This document shows, in pieces, positions 45,690-54,366 of a DNA stretch of 64,000 nt. A model generated the notes under the pieces. That model had not been told where the DNA came from and searched no databases. It saw nothing but the letters and a program-made list of their open reading frames with translations. The position numbers and the translations under genes were made by a program. How positions within the stretch are numbered: position 1 is the stretch's first letter; each line of letters opens with the position of its first letter. The stretch is from Planctomycetales bacterium (GTDB taxonomy: Bacteria > Planctomycetota > Planctomycetia > Isosphaerales > Isosphaeraceae): the NCBI GenBank assembly GCA_027449865.1, contig DAIDKV010000124.1, forward strand, positions 1 to 64,000, written 5' to 3'.

Positions 45690-46139
45690 TTACCGGGAAC
45701 GCCGCGGGCCTCGCTCCCATTTTCGAGGGATCGCGAGCAGGCCCATCGCCATCGGAACGACCCAGAACGGGGCGACGCCTTCGAAGCTCGGATCGACAAA
45801 CCATCCGTGGGCCAGCCCGAGCGGAACTCCGAGCGCGCCCACGGCCGCCGCGGCGACATGCGATCGGAGGAAGTCGGGCGGTCGACCCACCGGCGAAAGC
45901 GAGGTCGCCCACCGGGTCCATCGGCGACGGATCAGGTAACTCGCCACCGACGTGCCGAACAGTCCCAGCAAGAGGGCGTCGTGCAGCCCGGGGATCGGCC
46001 GAAAAGCCGGCTCCTGCGCCCGGAGGCGGATCAACCATCCGCTGACACCGATCATCGCCGCGATCCCGACCATCACGTTGAGGACGGCGCTCCGCGTGCG
46101 GGCCAGTTCGCCGGCCGATTCCTCACTCGTGGGAGGCAT
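45690..46139 (-). CDS. Small integral membrane protein of unknown function
   Basis: A 149-residue protein with about four hydrophobic segments: VLNVMVGIAAMIGVSGWLI, ALLLGLFGTSVASYLI, HVAAAAVGALGVPLGLA and FWVVPMAMGLLAIP. It has no conserved polar motif that I recognise. Its start overlaps the stop of the upstream gene by 17 bases, so translation is probably coupled to that coiled-coil protein. A structural or accessory membrane role is all that can be said. Confidence 0.7.
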   Translation of the reverse strand: MPPTSEESAGELARTRSAVLNVMVGIAAMIGVSGWLIRLRAQEPAFRPIPGLHDALLLGLFGTSVASYLIRRRWTRWATSLSPVGRPPDFLRSHVAAAAVGALGVPLGLAHGWFVDPSFEGVAPFWVVPMAMGLLAIPRKWERGPRRSR

Positions 46140-46668
46140 GGGGAATGCTCGTCCGGCTGGTCCCGTTGTCCATCTGGCGACGGAGGCCAAGGATCAGCTC
46201 GATCTGGCCGACCGGCTGCCCGGTGGCGCGGGCGATCGCGTCGGCCGAGGCGCCCGACTCGGCCAGTTCCCAGATCGCCGCGTATCGATGGCTCATCCCG
46301 CCCTGCATCGCCGCGCGGTCGGCCGACGCCGGAAGCTTCGGAACCGCGATCAGCCGGGGCTCGGCCGGGTCCTCGCGAGTGACGGTCTCACCCTTGCCCG
46401 ACTTCCGCCAGACGATCGGCCCCATCGGCCTCGGCGAGCCTCCCGCCATTTCCGCCTCGTGCCAGCCGCGGAGCGTCTTCTCGCAGCGGTCGATCCGCGA
46501 CTGAAGCGCCCGCAACTGCTCGGCGAGGTCCTCCGCGACTCGTTCCGCCTCGCTCTCCGCACGGTTGCGCCGGTGGAGCAGCGCCACCCAGGCCAGTGGC
46601 GAGGCCGCGATCCCCATCAGCAGGAAGCCTGCCCCCACGGTGACGACCAGCCAAGTTTCCTGGGTCAT
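46123..46668 (-). CDS. Membrane-anchored coiled-coil protein with DUF6115/DUF2802-like end
   Basis: A 181-residue protein. One N-terminal membrane segment (about 5-28, VVTVGAGFLLMGIAASPLAWVA) is followed by a coiled coil (about 33-62). A helical C-terminal motif, YAAIWELAESGASADAIARA then GQIELILGLRRQM, is of the HTH-like type that ends DUF6115 and DUF2802 proteins. GGAGGG precedes the ATG. These families are poorly characterised and often lie beside motility or envelope genes. The downstream small membrane protein overlaps its 3' end. Confidence 0.7.
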   Translation of the reverse strand: MTQETWLVVTVGAGFLLMGIAASPLAWVALLHRRNRAESEAERVAEDLAEQLRALQSRIDRCEKTLRGWHEAEMAGGSPRPMGPIVWRKSGKGETVTREDPAEPRLIAVPKLPASADRAAMQGGMSHRYAAIWELAESGASADAIARATGQPVGQIELILGLRRQMDNGTSRTSIPHASHE

Positions 46669-46703
46669 CGCGAAACGTCCCTCCCTGGTTCGATCGTCCC
46701 GAT

Positions 46704-47906
46704 TCAATGGGGCGCCGGCCCAACCGCGTCCCGCGGTTCCTTCGCCCTGGCCGCGTATCCTGCGTGGGCCGCGTCGTAGACCTCCCGAAGCGGGACGCCA
46801 CGCTCGGCCGCGAGCCGGGCGCAATCGTCGTACTCGGGGCTGAACGTCGGCGGTCGATCGCCCAGCCAACCGAGCTTCCCGCGCACCTTGCCGAACGGCG
46901 TCTCGACCTCCACCGCCTGCCGCTTCAGCTTGTGCCGGCTGACGGGATACCGACGGATGCCCAGTGTCGTCGTCTCGCGGAAGAGGATTTCCTCCAGCGC
47001 GGGGATGCGGGTCTCGTCGCAGAGGGCCGAGAGCATCACGCCCGGCCGGTTCTTCTTCATCTGGATCGGGGTAACGAACGCGTCGAGCGCGCCCGCTTCC
47101 ATCAGCCGGGTCATCGTGTAGCCGACCACCTCGCCAGGCAGGTCATCCAGGTTCGTCTCCAGCACCCAGACGCGATCGCTCGACGGCGGCAGATCGACCG
47201 TCCCGACGAAGAGCCGAACGATATTCGCCTGCCCCTCGACCTCGCGTGTCCCGGCACCCAGGCCGATCGACTCAATCGTCATCGCGGGGAACGGGGCGAA
47301 CCGCTCCACGACCGTCGCCAGGATCGCGGCACCCGTGGGCGTGGTCATCTCGCCCTGGACCATCGACTCGGCCAGCGGGACGCCCCGAAGAATCTCGGCC
47401 GTCGCGGGCGCGGGGAGCGGCATCCGACCGTGGGCCGCCTTGATCCACCCCTTACCCGGCGGGACCGGGCTCGCCTCGAACCGATCGACGCCCAGCAGAT
47501 CAAGCCCGACGCACGAGCCGACAATGTCCACGATCGAATCGACCGCGCCGACCTCGTGGAAATGAATCTTCGAGAGGTCCACGCCGTGGACCCGCGCCTC
47601 GGCCTCGCCCAGCTTGAGGAAGACCTTCCGGGCTAGCTCCTTCTGACGATCCGTCAGGGCGCCCTTCTCGATGATCGCCTCGATGTGGTGCCAGTGTCGG
47701 TGGGCGTGCTCCTCGGGCGTGACGACCCGGGAATACGTCGCCCGGAACCCGCCTCGGCGGACCGTCTCGAAGCTCAGCTCGCAGGGCAATCCGAGGCTCG
47801 ATACGGCGTCCTGAATCGCGCGCGGATCGACCCCGGCGTCGACCAGCGCCGCCATGGTCATGTCGCCCGCAATCCCGCTGAAGCAGTCGAAATAGCCGAC
47901 TCGCAC
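46704..47906 (-). CDS. larC: LarC, nickel insertion for the nickel-pincer cofactor
   Basis: A 400-residue protein of the LarC family. The opening RVGYFDCFSGIAGDMTMAAL is its N-terminal signature. KIHFHEVGAVDSIVDIVG is the second, and WVLETNLDDLPGEVVGYTM begins the C-terminal half with PIQMKKNRPGV. LarC is a CTP-dependent enzyme that puts nickel into the pincer cofactor of lactate racemase-type enzymes. The GTG at 47906, 8 bases after AGGGG, is chosen because the signature starts there; a longer upstream frame has no support. larB, larE and larA are not in the window, so the cofactor's user is unknown. Confidence 0.9.
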   Translation of the reverse strand: MRVGYFDCFSGIAGDMTMAALVDAGVDPRAIQDAVSSLGLPCELSFETVRRGGFRATYSRVVTPEEHAHRHWHHIEAIIEKGALTDRQKELARKVFLKLGEAEARVHGVDLSKIHFHEVGAVDSIVDIVGSCVGLDLLGVDRFEASPVPPGKGWIKAAHGRMPLPAPATAEILRGVPLAESMVQGEMTTPTGAAILATVVERFAPFPAMTIESIGLGAGTREVEGQANIVRLFVGTVDLPPSSDRVWVLETNLDDLPGEVVGYTMTRLMEAGALDAFVTPIQMKKNRPGVMLSALCDETRIPALEEILFRETTTLGIRRYPVSRHKLKRQAVEVETPFGKVRGKLGWLGDRPPTFSPEYDDCARLAAERGVPLREVYDAAHAGYAARAKEPRDAVGPAPH

Positions 47907-48071
47907 GCCGTTACCCCTTGCCTCGAACGCCGAAACGAACGATCCGCCGACCATTCTAGCCGACACCGGGTCGCTCGCAAGGTCAATGAATCTCTGGGAG
48001 GAAACGCCCTGGCCGCTGTCATGATGGTGGAGGCGGCGGCGAACAGCTTCGACCGGCGAGGCGTTGCAGGC

Positions 48072-48569
48072 ATGGACCCGGACCAACTCGGCCGATTGAT
48101 CGACCAGCACGCATCGGCGCTGGAGCTATATGCCCGGCAGTGGTGCGGCTCGGCCGAGGACGTCGTTCAGGAAGCCTTCCTGAAGCTTGCCCAGCAGGCA
48201 AGGCCACCCGACAACCCAGCCGCCTGGCTCTTCCGGGCGGTGAGGAACGCCGCGATCAACACCGGGATCGCCGAGGGCCGCCGACGTCGCCACGAGTCCG
48301 ACGCCGCCGAGGCCCGCGGTTGGTTCCAGTCCGAGACCAGTTCGCCGCTCGACCCGGCCGACGCCGAGGCCGAATTGCGACGGCTCGATCCCGGGCCCCG
48401 CGAAACGATCGTCGCCCACCTCTGGGGCGGGCTGACCTTCGAGCAGGTCGGCAAGCTGATGGGGATCTCGTCCAGCAAGGCCCACCGGCTGTATGCCGCC
48501 GGCCTGTCCACCCTGAGAGAACGCCTGGGGGCCTCATGTCCAGCGAACCGCGAGAAGGACCCGAGTTGA
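48072..48569 (+). CDS. ECF-type RNA polymerase sigma factor
   Basis: A 165-residue sigma-70-family factor with regions 2 and 4 only. Region 2 holds ARQWCGSAEDVVQEAFLKL and NPAAWLFRAVRNAAI; region 4 is PGPRETIVAHLWGGLTFEQV followed by GISSSKAHRLYAAG. The start is uncertain: ATG 48072 gives the usual family N-terminus, but ATG 48021 is also in frame. It directs transcription in response to a signal relayed by its regulator. The next gene, overlapping by 34 bases, encodes a membrane protein that may be the anti-sigma factor. It is divergent from larC. Confidence 0.88.
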   Translation: MDPDQLGRLIDQHASALELYARQWCGSAEDVVQEAFLKLAQQARPPDNPAAWLFRAVRNAAINTGIAEGRRRRHESDAAEARGWFQSETSSPLDPADAEAELRRLDPGPRETIVAHLWGGLTFEQVGKLMGISSSKAHRLYAAGLSTLRERLGASCPANREKDPS

Positions 48570-49069
48570 CCGAAATCGAGGCCGCGCTTCGGGCGCTCGC
48601 TCCGTCGCCGAGCCGGATCCACCGCGACCGCCTGATGTTCGAGGCTGGCGCCTGCTGGCAACCGGCGGCACTTCGCCGACCCTGGCTCTGGCCCTCGATC
48701 GCCGCCGGACTGGCTGCCCTGGTGCTCGGGGAATCGGCGATGCTGGCCCGACGTCCCGCACCCCGTGTCATCGAGCGGTTGGTCGTGGTCCGCCAGCCGT
48801 CCGAGCCGGCACCTCCGCCGATTCGTCCCGCCGAGACGGCACCCGTCGAAACCCATCCCTCCAGAGCCGAATCGATCGACGACTTGCTTGCGGTGCGGTG
48901 GACCACGGTCGGCGACTATCGCCGAGGGATGACCCACGGGGACGACTTCGTATCTACACGTGCAAATTCATATGTCGAACGTCCTCGACAGGAACCCCCG
49001 ACGGCCTCCGTCGGCGAGCTGCGTCGTGCGGGCTTTGCGAAACTTCTCAACCCGGGAGGGCGATCATGA
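48536..49069 (+). CDS. Putative membrane anti-sigma factor
   Basis: A 177-residue protein. Residues 1-45 (ELTEIEAALRALAPSPSRIHRDRLMFEAG in two parts) resemble the cytoplasmic part of planctomycete anti-sigma proteins. A membrane segment covers about 51-70 (WPSIAAGLAALVLGESAML). The outer part is Pro-rich, about 105 residues, with no known sensor domain. It lacks the zinc HxxxCxxC motif of classical ZAS anti-sigma factors. The 34-base overlap with the sigma gene and the ATGA overlap with the next gene show one transcript. The anti-sigma role is inferred from position and topology. Confidence 0.65.
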   Translation: MSSEPREGPELTEIEAALRALAPSPSRIHRDRLMFEAGACWQPAALRRPWLWPSIAAGLAALVLGESAMLARRPAPRVIERLVVVRQPSEPAPPPIRPAETAPVETHPSRAESIDDLLAVRWTTVGDYRRGMTHGDDFVSTRANSYVERPRQEPPTASVGELRRAGFAKLLNPGGRS

Positions 49070-50508
49070 TCCGATGGCTTCCGCTTTTGCTCATTCTCGC
49101 GATCGTTCCACGTGTTGAATCGGCCGAGGCTCCGCCTCCGGTCGAGGTCGTGATCCATCCCGCGGAAGGGCCCGAGCCCTCGCTGAAATACCGGCTGATC
49201 CCGGACGACGACTCCCTCAAGCCCGGCAATGCCGCGCTCTTCTACCACCGAGGGATCGAGCTGATGGACGAGGCCCGCCGCGGGATCGAGCCGGGCAAGT
49301 CCGACGAGGGCCTGGTCGCCGACTGGCTCCTGGGACCCTTGAAAGAAATCCCGATCGACCGCGCCCGGGCCTGGCTCGACCGAAACCGAAACGCCCTTCA
49401 CGAGGCCGAACTGGGCGCCCGATGCCGAGACTGCGACTGGGGCCTCGACGACCGTCCCGAGGGCTTCAGCCTGGTCATCCCCGACCTCCAGGCGATGCGA
49501 TCGTTCATTCGGCTGGTCGGGCTTCGGGCCCGCCTCGACGTGATCGAGGGCCACCCGATGGACGCCCTCCGCTGGCTCCAAACGGGCGAGGCAATGAGTC
49601 GCCACGCCTGCCGGGCGCGGTTCGCCGTGCCGATGCTGATCGGTGTCTTCTCGTCGATCCACCTGAACCGCGCCCTGCTCGACGTGATCGAGGCGCCCGG
49701 GACACCCTCACTTTACTGGGCGCTGATGTCTCGCCCGCGTCCGTTCATTGACCCATCCGGCCCGATGGAGGGCGAGCGGCTGTACCTGGAGCGCGAGATC
49801 CCCCAGCTTCGCGAACTGGATGGATTGCCCTGGAGCGTCGCGAAGGCCCGCGCCTTCGCCGAGGACCTCGAAACGCACTTCTACCGCCTTTCGGAGTGGA
49901 GCCCGCCCGCCCGGATGGGCTGGGGCGACGAGGAGACCGGCCGATGGCTCAACCGCCTCGGGATCGCGGCGCTGGTCGCTCGATCGTACCCCGAGGCCAG
50001 GCGCTCGCTGATTGCCCGGGGTCGGTCCGTGGACCAGGTCGAGGCCATGCCGACGATCCAGGTCGCCTTCCTCGACGCCTATCTTGGATACCAGGTCTAC
50101 CGAGACGATCGCTACCGATGGACCTGGGCCCCGTATCAGATCGCTCTTCAGGGCCTGATAAGGTCTGAGGACAAACCCATCCGGTTCGAGGGTCAGCCGC
50201 TTTTGAAGTTCCTCTGTTCGCTGACCTCGCAGATCCTCCCGGCCCTGCAAGCCACGCTCCGATGCGAGCGTCAGCTCGACGCGATCGCCTGCATCGAGGC
50301 CATCCGGATCTTCGCCGCGAAGCACGGCCGATTCCCGGCCCGGCTCGACGAGATCACCGAAACCCCCGCGCCGATCGACCCGATGAACGGCCATCCGTTC
50401 GCCTACCGACTCGAAGGCGACCGCGCGATCCTCTCGGCCCCCGAACCCGCCGGATATCCGGCCAACTTCGGGTTTTCCCTTCGCTATGAGTTGAAGCTGG
50501 CCCACTGA
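49066..50508 (+). CDS. Exported protein of unknown function in the sigma-factor operon
   Basis: A 480-residue protein. The signal peptide is IRWLPLLLILAIVPRVESA. The mature part is mostly helical, with ALFYHRGIELMDEARRG, CRDCDW (a cysteine pair) and, near the C-terminus, FAAKHGRFPARLDEI followed by DPMNGHPFAYRLEGDRA, an ending shared by many planctomycete exported proteins. Its start codon overlaps the preceding stop (ATGA). It may be a target or sensor of the sigma/anti-sigma pair. No enzymatic residues are recognised. Confidence 0.75.
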   Translation: MIRWLPLLLILAIVPRVESAEAPPPVEVVIHPAEGPEPSLKYRLIPDDDSLKPGNAALFYHRGIELMDEARRGIEPGKSDEGLVADWLLGPLKEIPIDRARAWLDRNRNALHEAELGARCRDCDWGLDDRPEGFSLVIPDLQAMRSFIRLVGLRARLDVIEGHPMDALRWLQTGEAMSRHACRARFAVPMLIGVFSSIHLNRALLDVIEAPGTPSLYWALMSRPRPFIDPSGPMEGERLYLEREIPQLRELDGLPWSVAKARAFAEDLETHFYRLSEWSPPARMGWGDEETGRWLNRLGIAALVARSYPEARRSLIARGRSVDQVEAMPTIQVAFLDAYLGYQVYRDDRYRWTWAPYQIALQGLIRSEDKPIRFEGQPLLKFLCSLTSQILPALQATLRCERQLDAIACIEAIRIFAAKHGRFPARLDEITETPAPIDPMNGHPFAYRLEGDRAILSAPEPAGYPANFGFSLRYELKLAH

Positions 50509-50520
50509 GTCCGGCCGCGC

Positions 50521-50638
50521 TGTAGGGTGGGCACCGCCCACCGAGGGAAATGGACGATCGGGAGCGATCCCGGACCGCCCGTCGCGCCCACCGCCCCTCG
50601 GCGGCAGCATATCCCCGGCGGGCGGTGCCCACCCTACA
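50521..50638. repeat. REP-like palindrome (copy 1)
   Basis: Perfect 19-bp inverted arms: TGTAGGGTGGGCACCGCCC at 50521-50539 and its complement at 50620-50638. The left arm itself contains the smaller dyad GGGTGGGCACCGCCCACC. A related element occurs at 62348-62408, so this is a dispersed intergenic repeat. It sits between two tandem exported-protein genes and could form a transcript hairpin. Confidence 0.8.
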
Positions 50639-50684
50639 CCGCGGTCGAATCGATGCCCTGTCGAAATCCCCGCGGAGCCCAATC

Positions 50685-52181
50685 ATGTGGAAAATCGTTG
50701 CCCTCGTCATCCTCGGTGCGACTGGACGGGTCCCAATGCCTTCCATCGCTTCATTCGTCGGCCCCGAGACGCTCATTGTGGTCCGGGTTGACCTGACCCG
50801 GATCTCAACCGAAACTCTTCCCGCGCCGCTGACCGAAAGTCTTCCCTTCCGCCTCGTGGGCGACAGGATAGGGTCCCTCCCGGACTGGTCGCGTCGGCTC
50901 CAGGCGGCCGGCGTTCGCGAGCTTGTCCTCATCGCCGACCTCAATGGCCCGCCTGTGGTCGTCGTCCCGGGCGTGGCCGATCGCGACCACGATCGTGTCG
51001 GCCGGCTCCTTTGTGGCAAGGAAGGCGGCGCCTCGCCGATCGCCTGGCCCTCGTATGCCGTCATCCGGGGTGCGGTCGTCGCGGGCTCCAACGACTCGCT
51101 CGATCGCGTTCGAGCCTTGAAGCCCGCGGCTCGTCCTGACCTGATGCAGGCCCTCGATGGCGAGGAGGCGGGCGTCCGCGTGGCGATCTCGGCGACGCCC
51201 GAGGTCCGTCGCGTGCTGGAGGAACTCGTCCCGAACTTCCCTCGCGAGCTGGGCGGCGGGCCGATCACCGAGTGGACCCGCGGCGTCCGCTGGATCTCGA
51301 TCGAACTGGCGGGCGGGAAGGCCCCGTGGAGGGTCGTCGTCGCGGCATCCGATCCCGACGCGGCGAAGAAGCTCGCCGCCCGAGGCCCCGCTCTGGCCGG
51401 CTTCCTGGCGAAGGCTCCCATCGACCGCGAGATGCCCCGGTTGCTTGGGCTTTTAGAGACGTCCGTGCAAGGCGATCGCCTTCAGATCCAGGCTGATGCC
51501 GAGGTCGCCGCCGGGCTGATCGACGCCGCGACGCGCCCGGTGGTCGATGCGATCGCCCAGTCGGATTGCACAATGAATGAGAAGCAGATCGCCCTCGCGA
51601 TCCACAATTACGCCTCCGCGACCGGCCGGAAGTACCTCTTCCCGCCGGCGTATTCCACCGACCGAGCCGGCAAGCCACTTTTAAGCTGGCGGGTCCTGAT
51701 CCTGCCCTATCTCGACCAGCAGCAGGAACTCTACCGCGAGTTCCACCTCGACGAGCCGTGGGACAGCCCGCACAACCGGGCCCTGATCGGGCGGATGCCG
51801 GCGGTGTATCGGTGTCCGCTGGAGTCGTCGGCCGACGCCCGCGAGGGGAAAACCCGCTACGTTGCCCCACGATCGCCCGGCACCATCTTCCGGGGCGCCC
51901 AGAGTGTTTCCATCAAGGAGATCACCGACGGGACCTCGAACACGATCTTCTTCCTCGACGCCGGAGAGGCGCACGCCGTCACCTGGACGAAGCCCGACGA
52001 CTGGGACGTCCCGCCCGAAGGGGTGGCCGATCTCTTCCACGCCCACCCAGGAGGTCGAGACCCCGGCACCTGCGCCGCAATGGCCGACTGCTCCGTCCGC
52101 TTCCTCAGGGCCCGAACCCCGGCGAAGACCCTCCGCGCGTTGTTCACCTTCGCGGGGAACGAGGTGATCTCTTTCGACTGA
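50685..52181 (+). CDS. DUF1559-domain exported protein
   Basis: A 498-residue protein. A short hydrophobic N-terminus (WKIVALVILGATGRVPMPS) acts as signal peptide. Residues about 290-498 form a DUF1559 (SBP_bac_10-like) domain: NLALAIHNY-type block NEKQIALAIHNYASATG, LLSWRVLILPYLDQQ, SIKEITDGTSNTIFF and AMADCSVRFL. Most DUF1559 proteins begin with a type IV pilin-like methylation motif; this one does not, and instead has a 270-residue N-terminal domain with a DUF-like, gene-specific sequence. The role is unknown. Confidence 0.85.
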   Translation: MWKIVALVILGATGRVPMPSIASFVGPETLIVVRVDLTRISTETLPAPLTESLPFRLVGDRIGSLPDWSRRLQAAGVRELVLIADLNGPPVVVVPGVADRDHDRVGRLLCGKEGGASPIAWPSYAVIRGAVVAGSNDSLDRVRALKPAARPDLMQALDGEEAGVRVAISATPEVRRVLEELVPNFPRELGGGPITEWTRGVRWISIELAGGKAPWRVVVAASDPDAAKKLAARGPALAGFLAKAPIDREMPRLLGLLETSVQGDRLQIQADAEVAAGLIDAATRPVVDAIAQSDCTMNEKQIALAIHNYASATGRKYLFPPAYSTDRAGKPLLSWRVLILPYLDQQQELYREFHLDEPWDSPHNRALIGRMPAVYRCPLESSADAREGKTRYVAPRSPGTIFRGAQSVSIKEITDGTSNTIFFLDAGEAHAVTWTKPDDWDVPPEGVADLFHAHPGGRDPGTCAAMADCSVRFLRARTPAKTLRALFTFAGNEVISFD

Positions 52182-52329
52182 GGATCATCGGCGGTCGGAC
52201 CGCGAATGAAGGAGGGCCCGAAATCGGGCGGATCGCTCTCGTCGTCGGCATCGCGATTGCCTACGATCGATGCTGGGCGTTGAACCCGACCGATCCCAGT
52301 CTGCAACGAGCCGCGGGAGCGATCCACCG

Positions 52330-53199
52330 ATGTCTTATGGCGATTCCGAGTATCAGGGGCAGCGTCGGCTGCCGATCGGCCGACTGGTCATCGCGGCGAT
52401 CATTGCGCTGGTCGGGTTCATCAGCTACATGAGCCAGACCCAGATCAACCCCGTGACCGGCGAGAAGCAGCACGTGGCCATGAGCGTGGATCAGGAGATG
52501 GCCCTCGGCTTGCAGGCCGCTCCGAAGATGGCCCAGCAGATGGGCGGCGACGTGAGCCCTAGCGAAAACCCCGAGGCGGCCCTGGTGGATGAGGTCGGCC
52601 GTCGGATCGTCCAGAACAGCGACGCCCGGAAGAGCCCCTACGTCGAGAACTTCCACTTCCATTTGCTCCGCGACCCAAAAACGGTGAACGCCTTCGCCCT
52701 GCCGGGCGGGCAGGTGTTCATCACCGAGGGGTTGATGAACCGCCTTCAAAACGAGGCACAGCTTGCCGGTGTGCTCGGGCACGAGATCGGCCACGTGATC
52801 GCCCGACACTCCGCCCAGCAGATGGCGAAGGGACAGCTCGGCCAGATCCTCACGGTGGCCGTTGGTGTCGGGGCCGACGACGACCGGGGACGGGGTCGCA
52901 ACGCGCAAATGGTCGCGGCGATGGTCAACCAGATGACCCAGCTCCACTACAGCCGGGCCGACGAGTCGGAAGCCGACCACTATGGCCTCAAGTACATGGC
53001 CGAGGCTGGCTACGATCCCCGCGCCATGCTCGAAGTGATGAAGATCCTCAAGCAGGCCAGCGGCGACAAGAGCCCGCCCGAGTTCCTCGCGACCCATCCG
53101 CTGCCTGAGACTCGTCTGGAGGAAATCCGCGACGAGATCCGCAAGGACTATCCGGACGGTGTCCCCTCTCGGCTGACGTTGGGGCGTTCGCTGGAATAA
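52330..53199 (+). CDS. M48-family exported metalloprotease (BepA/LoiP-like)
   Basis: A 289-residue protein with one N-terminal membrane segment (about 17-34). The zinc motif HEIGH is at 151-155 in GVLGHEIGHVIARHS; the third ligand is the Glu in ADESEADHYGL. NAFALPGGQVFITEGL is the conserved strand that closes the active site, and FLATHPLPETRLEEI is the family C-terminal block. It should process or clear misfolded proteins in the periplasm. It lies 148 bases after the DUF1559 gene and is followed by a repeat region. Confidence 0.92.
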   Translation: MSYGDSEYQGQRRLPIGRLVIAAIIALVGFISYMSQTQINPVTGEKQHVAMSVDQEMALGLQAAPKMAQQMGGDVSPSENPEAALVDEVGRRIVQNSDARKSPYVENFHFHLLRDPKTVNAFALPGGQVFITEGLMNRLQNEAQLAGVLGHEIGHVIARHSAQQMAKGQLGQILTVAVGVGADDDRGRGRNAQMVAAMVNQMTQLHYSRADESEADHYGLKYMAEAGYDPRAMLEVMKILKQASGDKSPPEFLATHPLPETRLEEIRDEIRKDYPDGVPSRLTLGRSLE

Positions 53200-53532
53200 T
53201 CTTCCCCATCGGATTTAAACCACAGAGACACAGAGACACAGAGGGAATACCCCGGAAGAAGACGATCCTTTGGGTTGAAATTCCTGATTGGAACTCTGTG
53301 TCTCTGTACAACTAACTTTGAGAATCTTGTACGCCGCGCACAATCACATCACTGCAAATTACCCAACCATTTTTCACGAAATGCACTCGAAATTTCTTCT
53401 TCTCTGTGCTCTCAGTGCCCTCTGCGACTCTGTGGTGAATCCGTTCTGATGGGATACGGGTCGGCCGCGCTGTGACTCCGCGGCGAATCCGTTCTGATGG
53501 GATACGGGTCGGCCGCGCTGTGACTCTCTGGT
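53200..53532. repeat. CACAGAGACACAG-type repeat region with 48-bp tandem
   Basis: A 333-bp non-coding region. ACCACAGAGACACAGAGA-type sequence lies at 53219-53244. Its inverse, CTCTGTGTCTCTGT, is at about 53294-53307, with degenerate copies further on (about 53400-53436). A 42-bp block starting GAATCCGTTCTGATGG is present twice, at 53437-53478 and 53485-53526, with a 48-bp period; a third decayed start is seen before it. The same repeat family occurs at 56533-56856. Confidence 0.75.
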
Positions 53533-54366
53533 TTATTCCGTATCCAGGTAGCTTTCGGATTCAAGGCCGCGGATGTAGTCGAGGACCTCGTCCAGCGTCT
53601 CGACCACCTGGCCCGGGACGCGTCCGGCGTCGTCCAGCTCGCGGAGGAGCTTCAGGTCGTCGAACAGCTCGGACGCCTCGATCTCGCGGCGGACTCGCTG
53701 GTTCAGTCGGCCGTCGCGGAGGGCGAGCAAATCCATGTGGTGCTCGATCAGCCAGAGCGTCCGCTCGGTGACCGAGCCCCGGAGTGATTCGATGCCCGAT
53801 CGAACGTGGTCCTGCGGGTCGATCGCCTTGCCGACGTCGTGCAACAGCGCCGCCAGCAGGAATTCCTCGTCGTAGGGGCGAGCGTCGCGGGCCAGTTCGA
53901 AAACTTGAAGACTGTGATAGAGTGCGTCACCCTCGGGGTGGTATTTGGGGTTCTGCTTGACCGATTCCAGCGGGAGGAGCCGCATCCGGAAGCTCGCGAA
54001 TCGGTCGAGATGCTCGGCGATCGAGGCGGCCGCCCTGGGCTCGTCCTCGTCTTCATCCTGATCCTCGTCGACTTCCTCAGCGCCGGTGGTTGAGCCGCGC
54101 CAGAGGGCGACGAGGTGCTCTCGGATCTCTTCGTCCGAGGGAAGGTCGCCGGGCCGGACCCGGTGTCCGAGCACGGCCGCCGCCTTCCGCTTGGCGAGAT
54201 ACAGTTCGTTTGGGCCGGCGGCGTCGAGCCAGTTCTCGGCGGGCGCGTCGTCAGGCGGGGCGATCGAGGGGAAGATCCGCCGGGCCGCCTCGAGCGCGAT
54301 CTGACCGCGGAGCCGCTGTGTGGCCTTCGGGACGCGGTACTTGCTCCGATACCTGTCGTGCTTCAC
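53533..54366 (-). CDS. HD-domain protein
   Basis: A 277-residue protein with an HD metal-dependent hydrolase domain. YHSLQVFELARDARPYDEEF and LLAALLHDVGKAIDPQDHV contain the His and His-Asp metal ligands, and LIEHHMDLLAL a third region. The N-terminal 90 residues and an acidic linker (EEVDEDQDEDEDE) precede it. It may act on nucleotides or RNA 3' ends, but the substrate cannot be read. The GTG at 54366 follows GGAGAGG by 7 bases and overlaps the preceding gene's stop by 4 bases (GTGA), so it is coupled to the nicotinamidase-like gene. Confidence 0.82.
   Translation of the reverse strand: MKHDRYRSKYRVPKATQRLRGQIALEAARRIFPSIAPPDDAPAENWLDAAGPNELYLAKRKAAAVLGHRVRPGDLPSDEEIREHLVALWRGSTTGAEEVDEDQDEDEDEPRAAASIAEHLDRFASFRMRLLPLESVKQNPKYHPEGDALYHSLQVFELARDARPYDEEFLLAALLHDVGKAIDPQDHVRSGIESLRGSVTERTLWLIEHHMDLLALRDGRLNQRVRREIEASELFDDLKLLRELDDAGRVPGQVVETLDEVLDYIRGLESESYLDTE

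Noticed and set aside
53437-53526. Possible attachment-site duplication
   Set aside because: The copies are adjacent tandem repeats with no integrase or mobile gene between or beside them.
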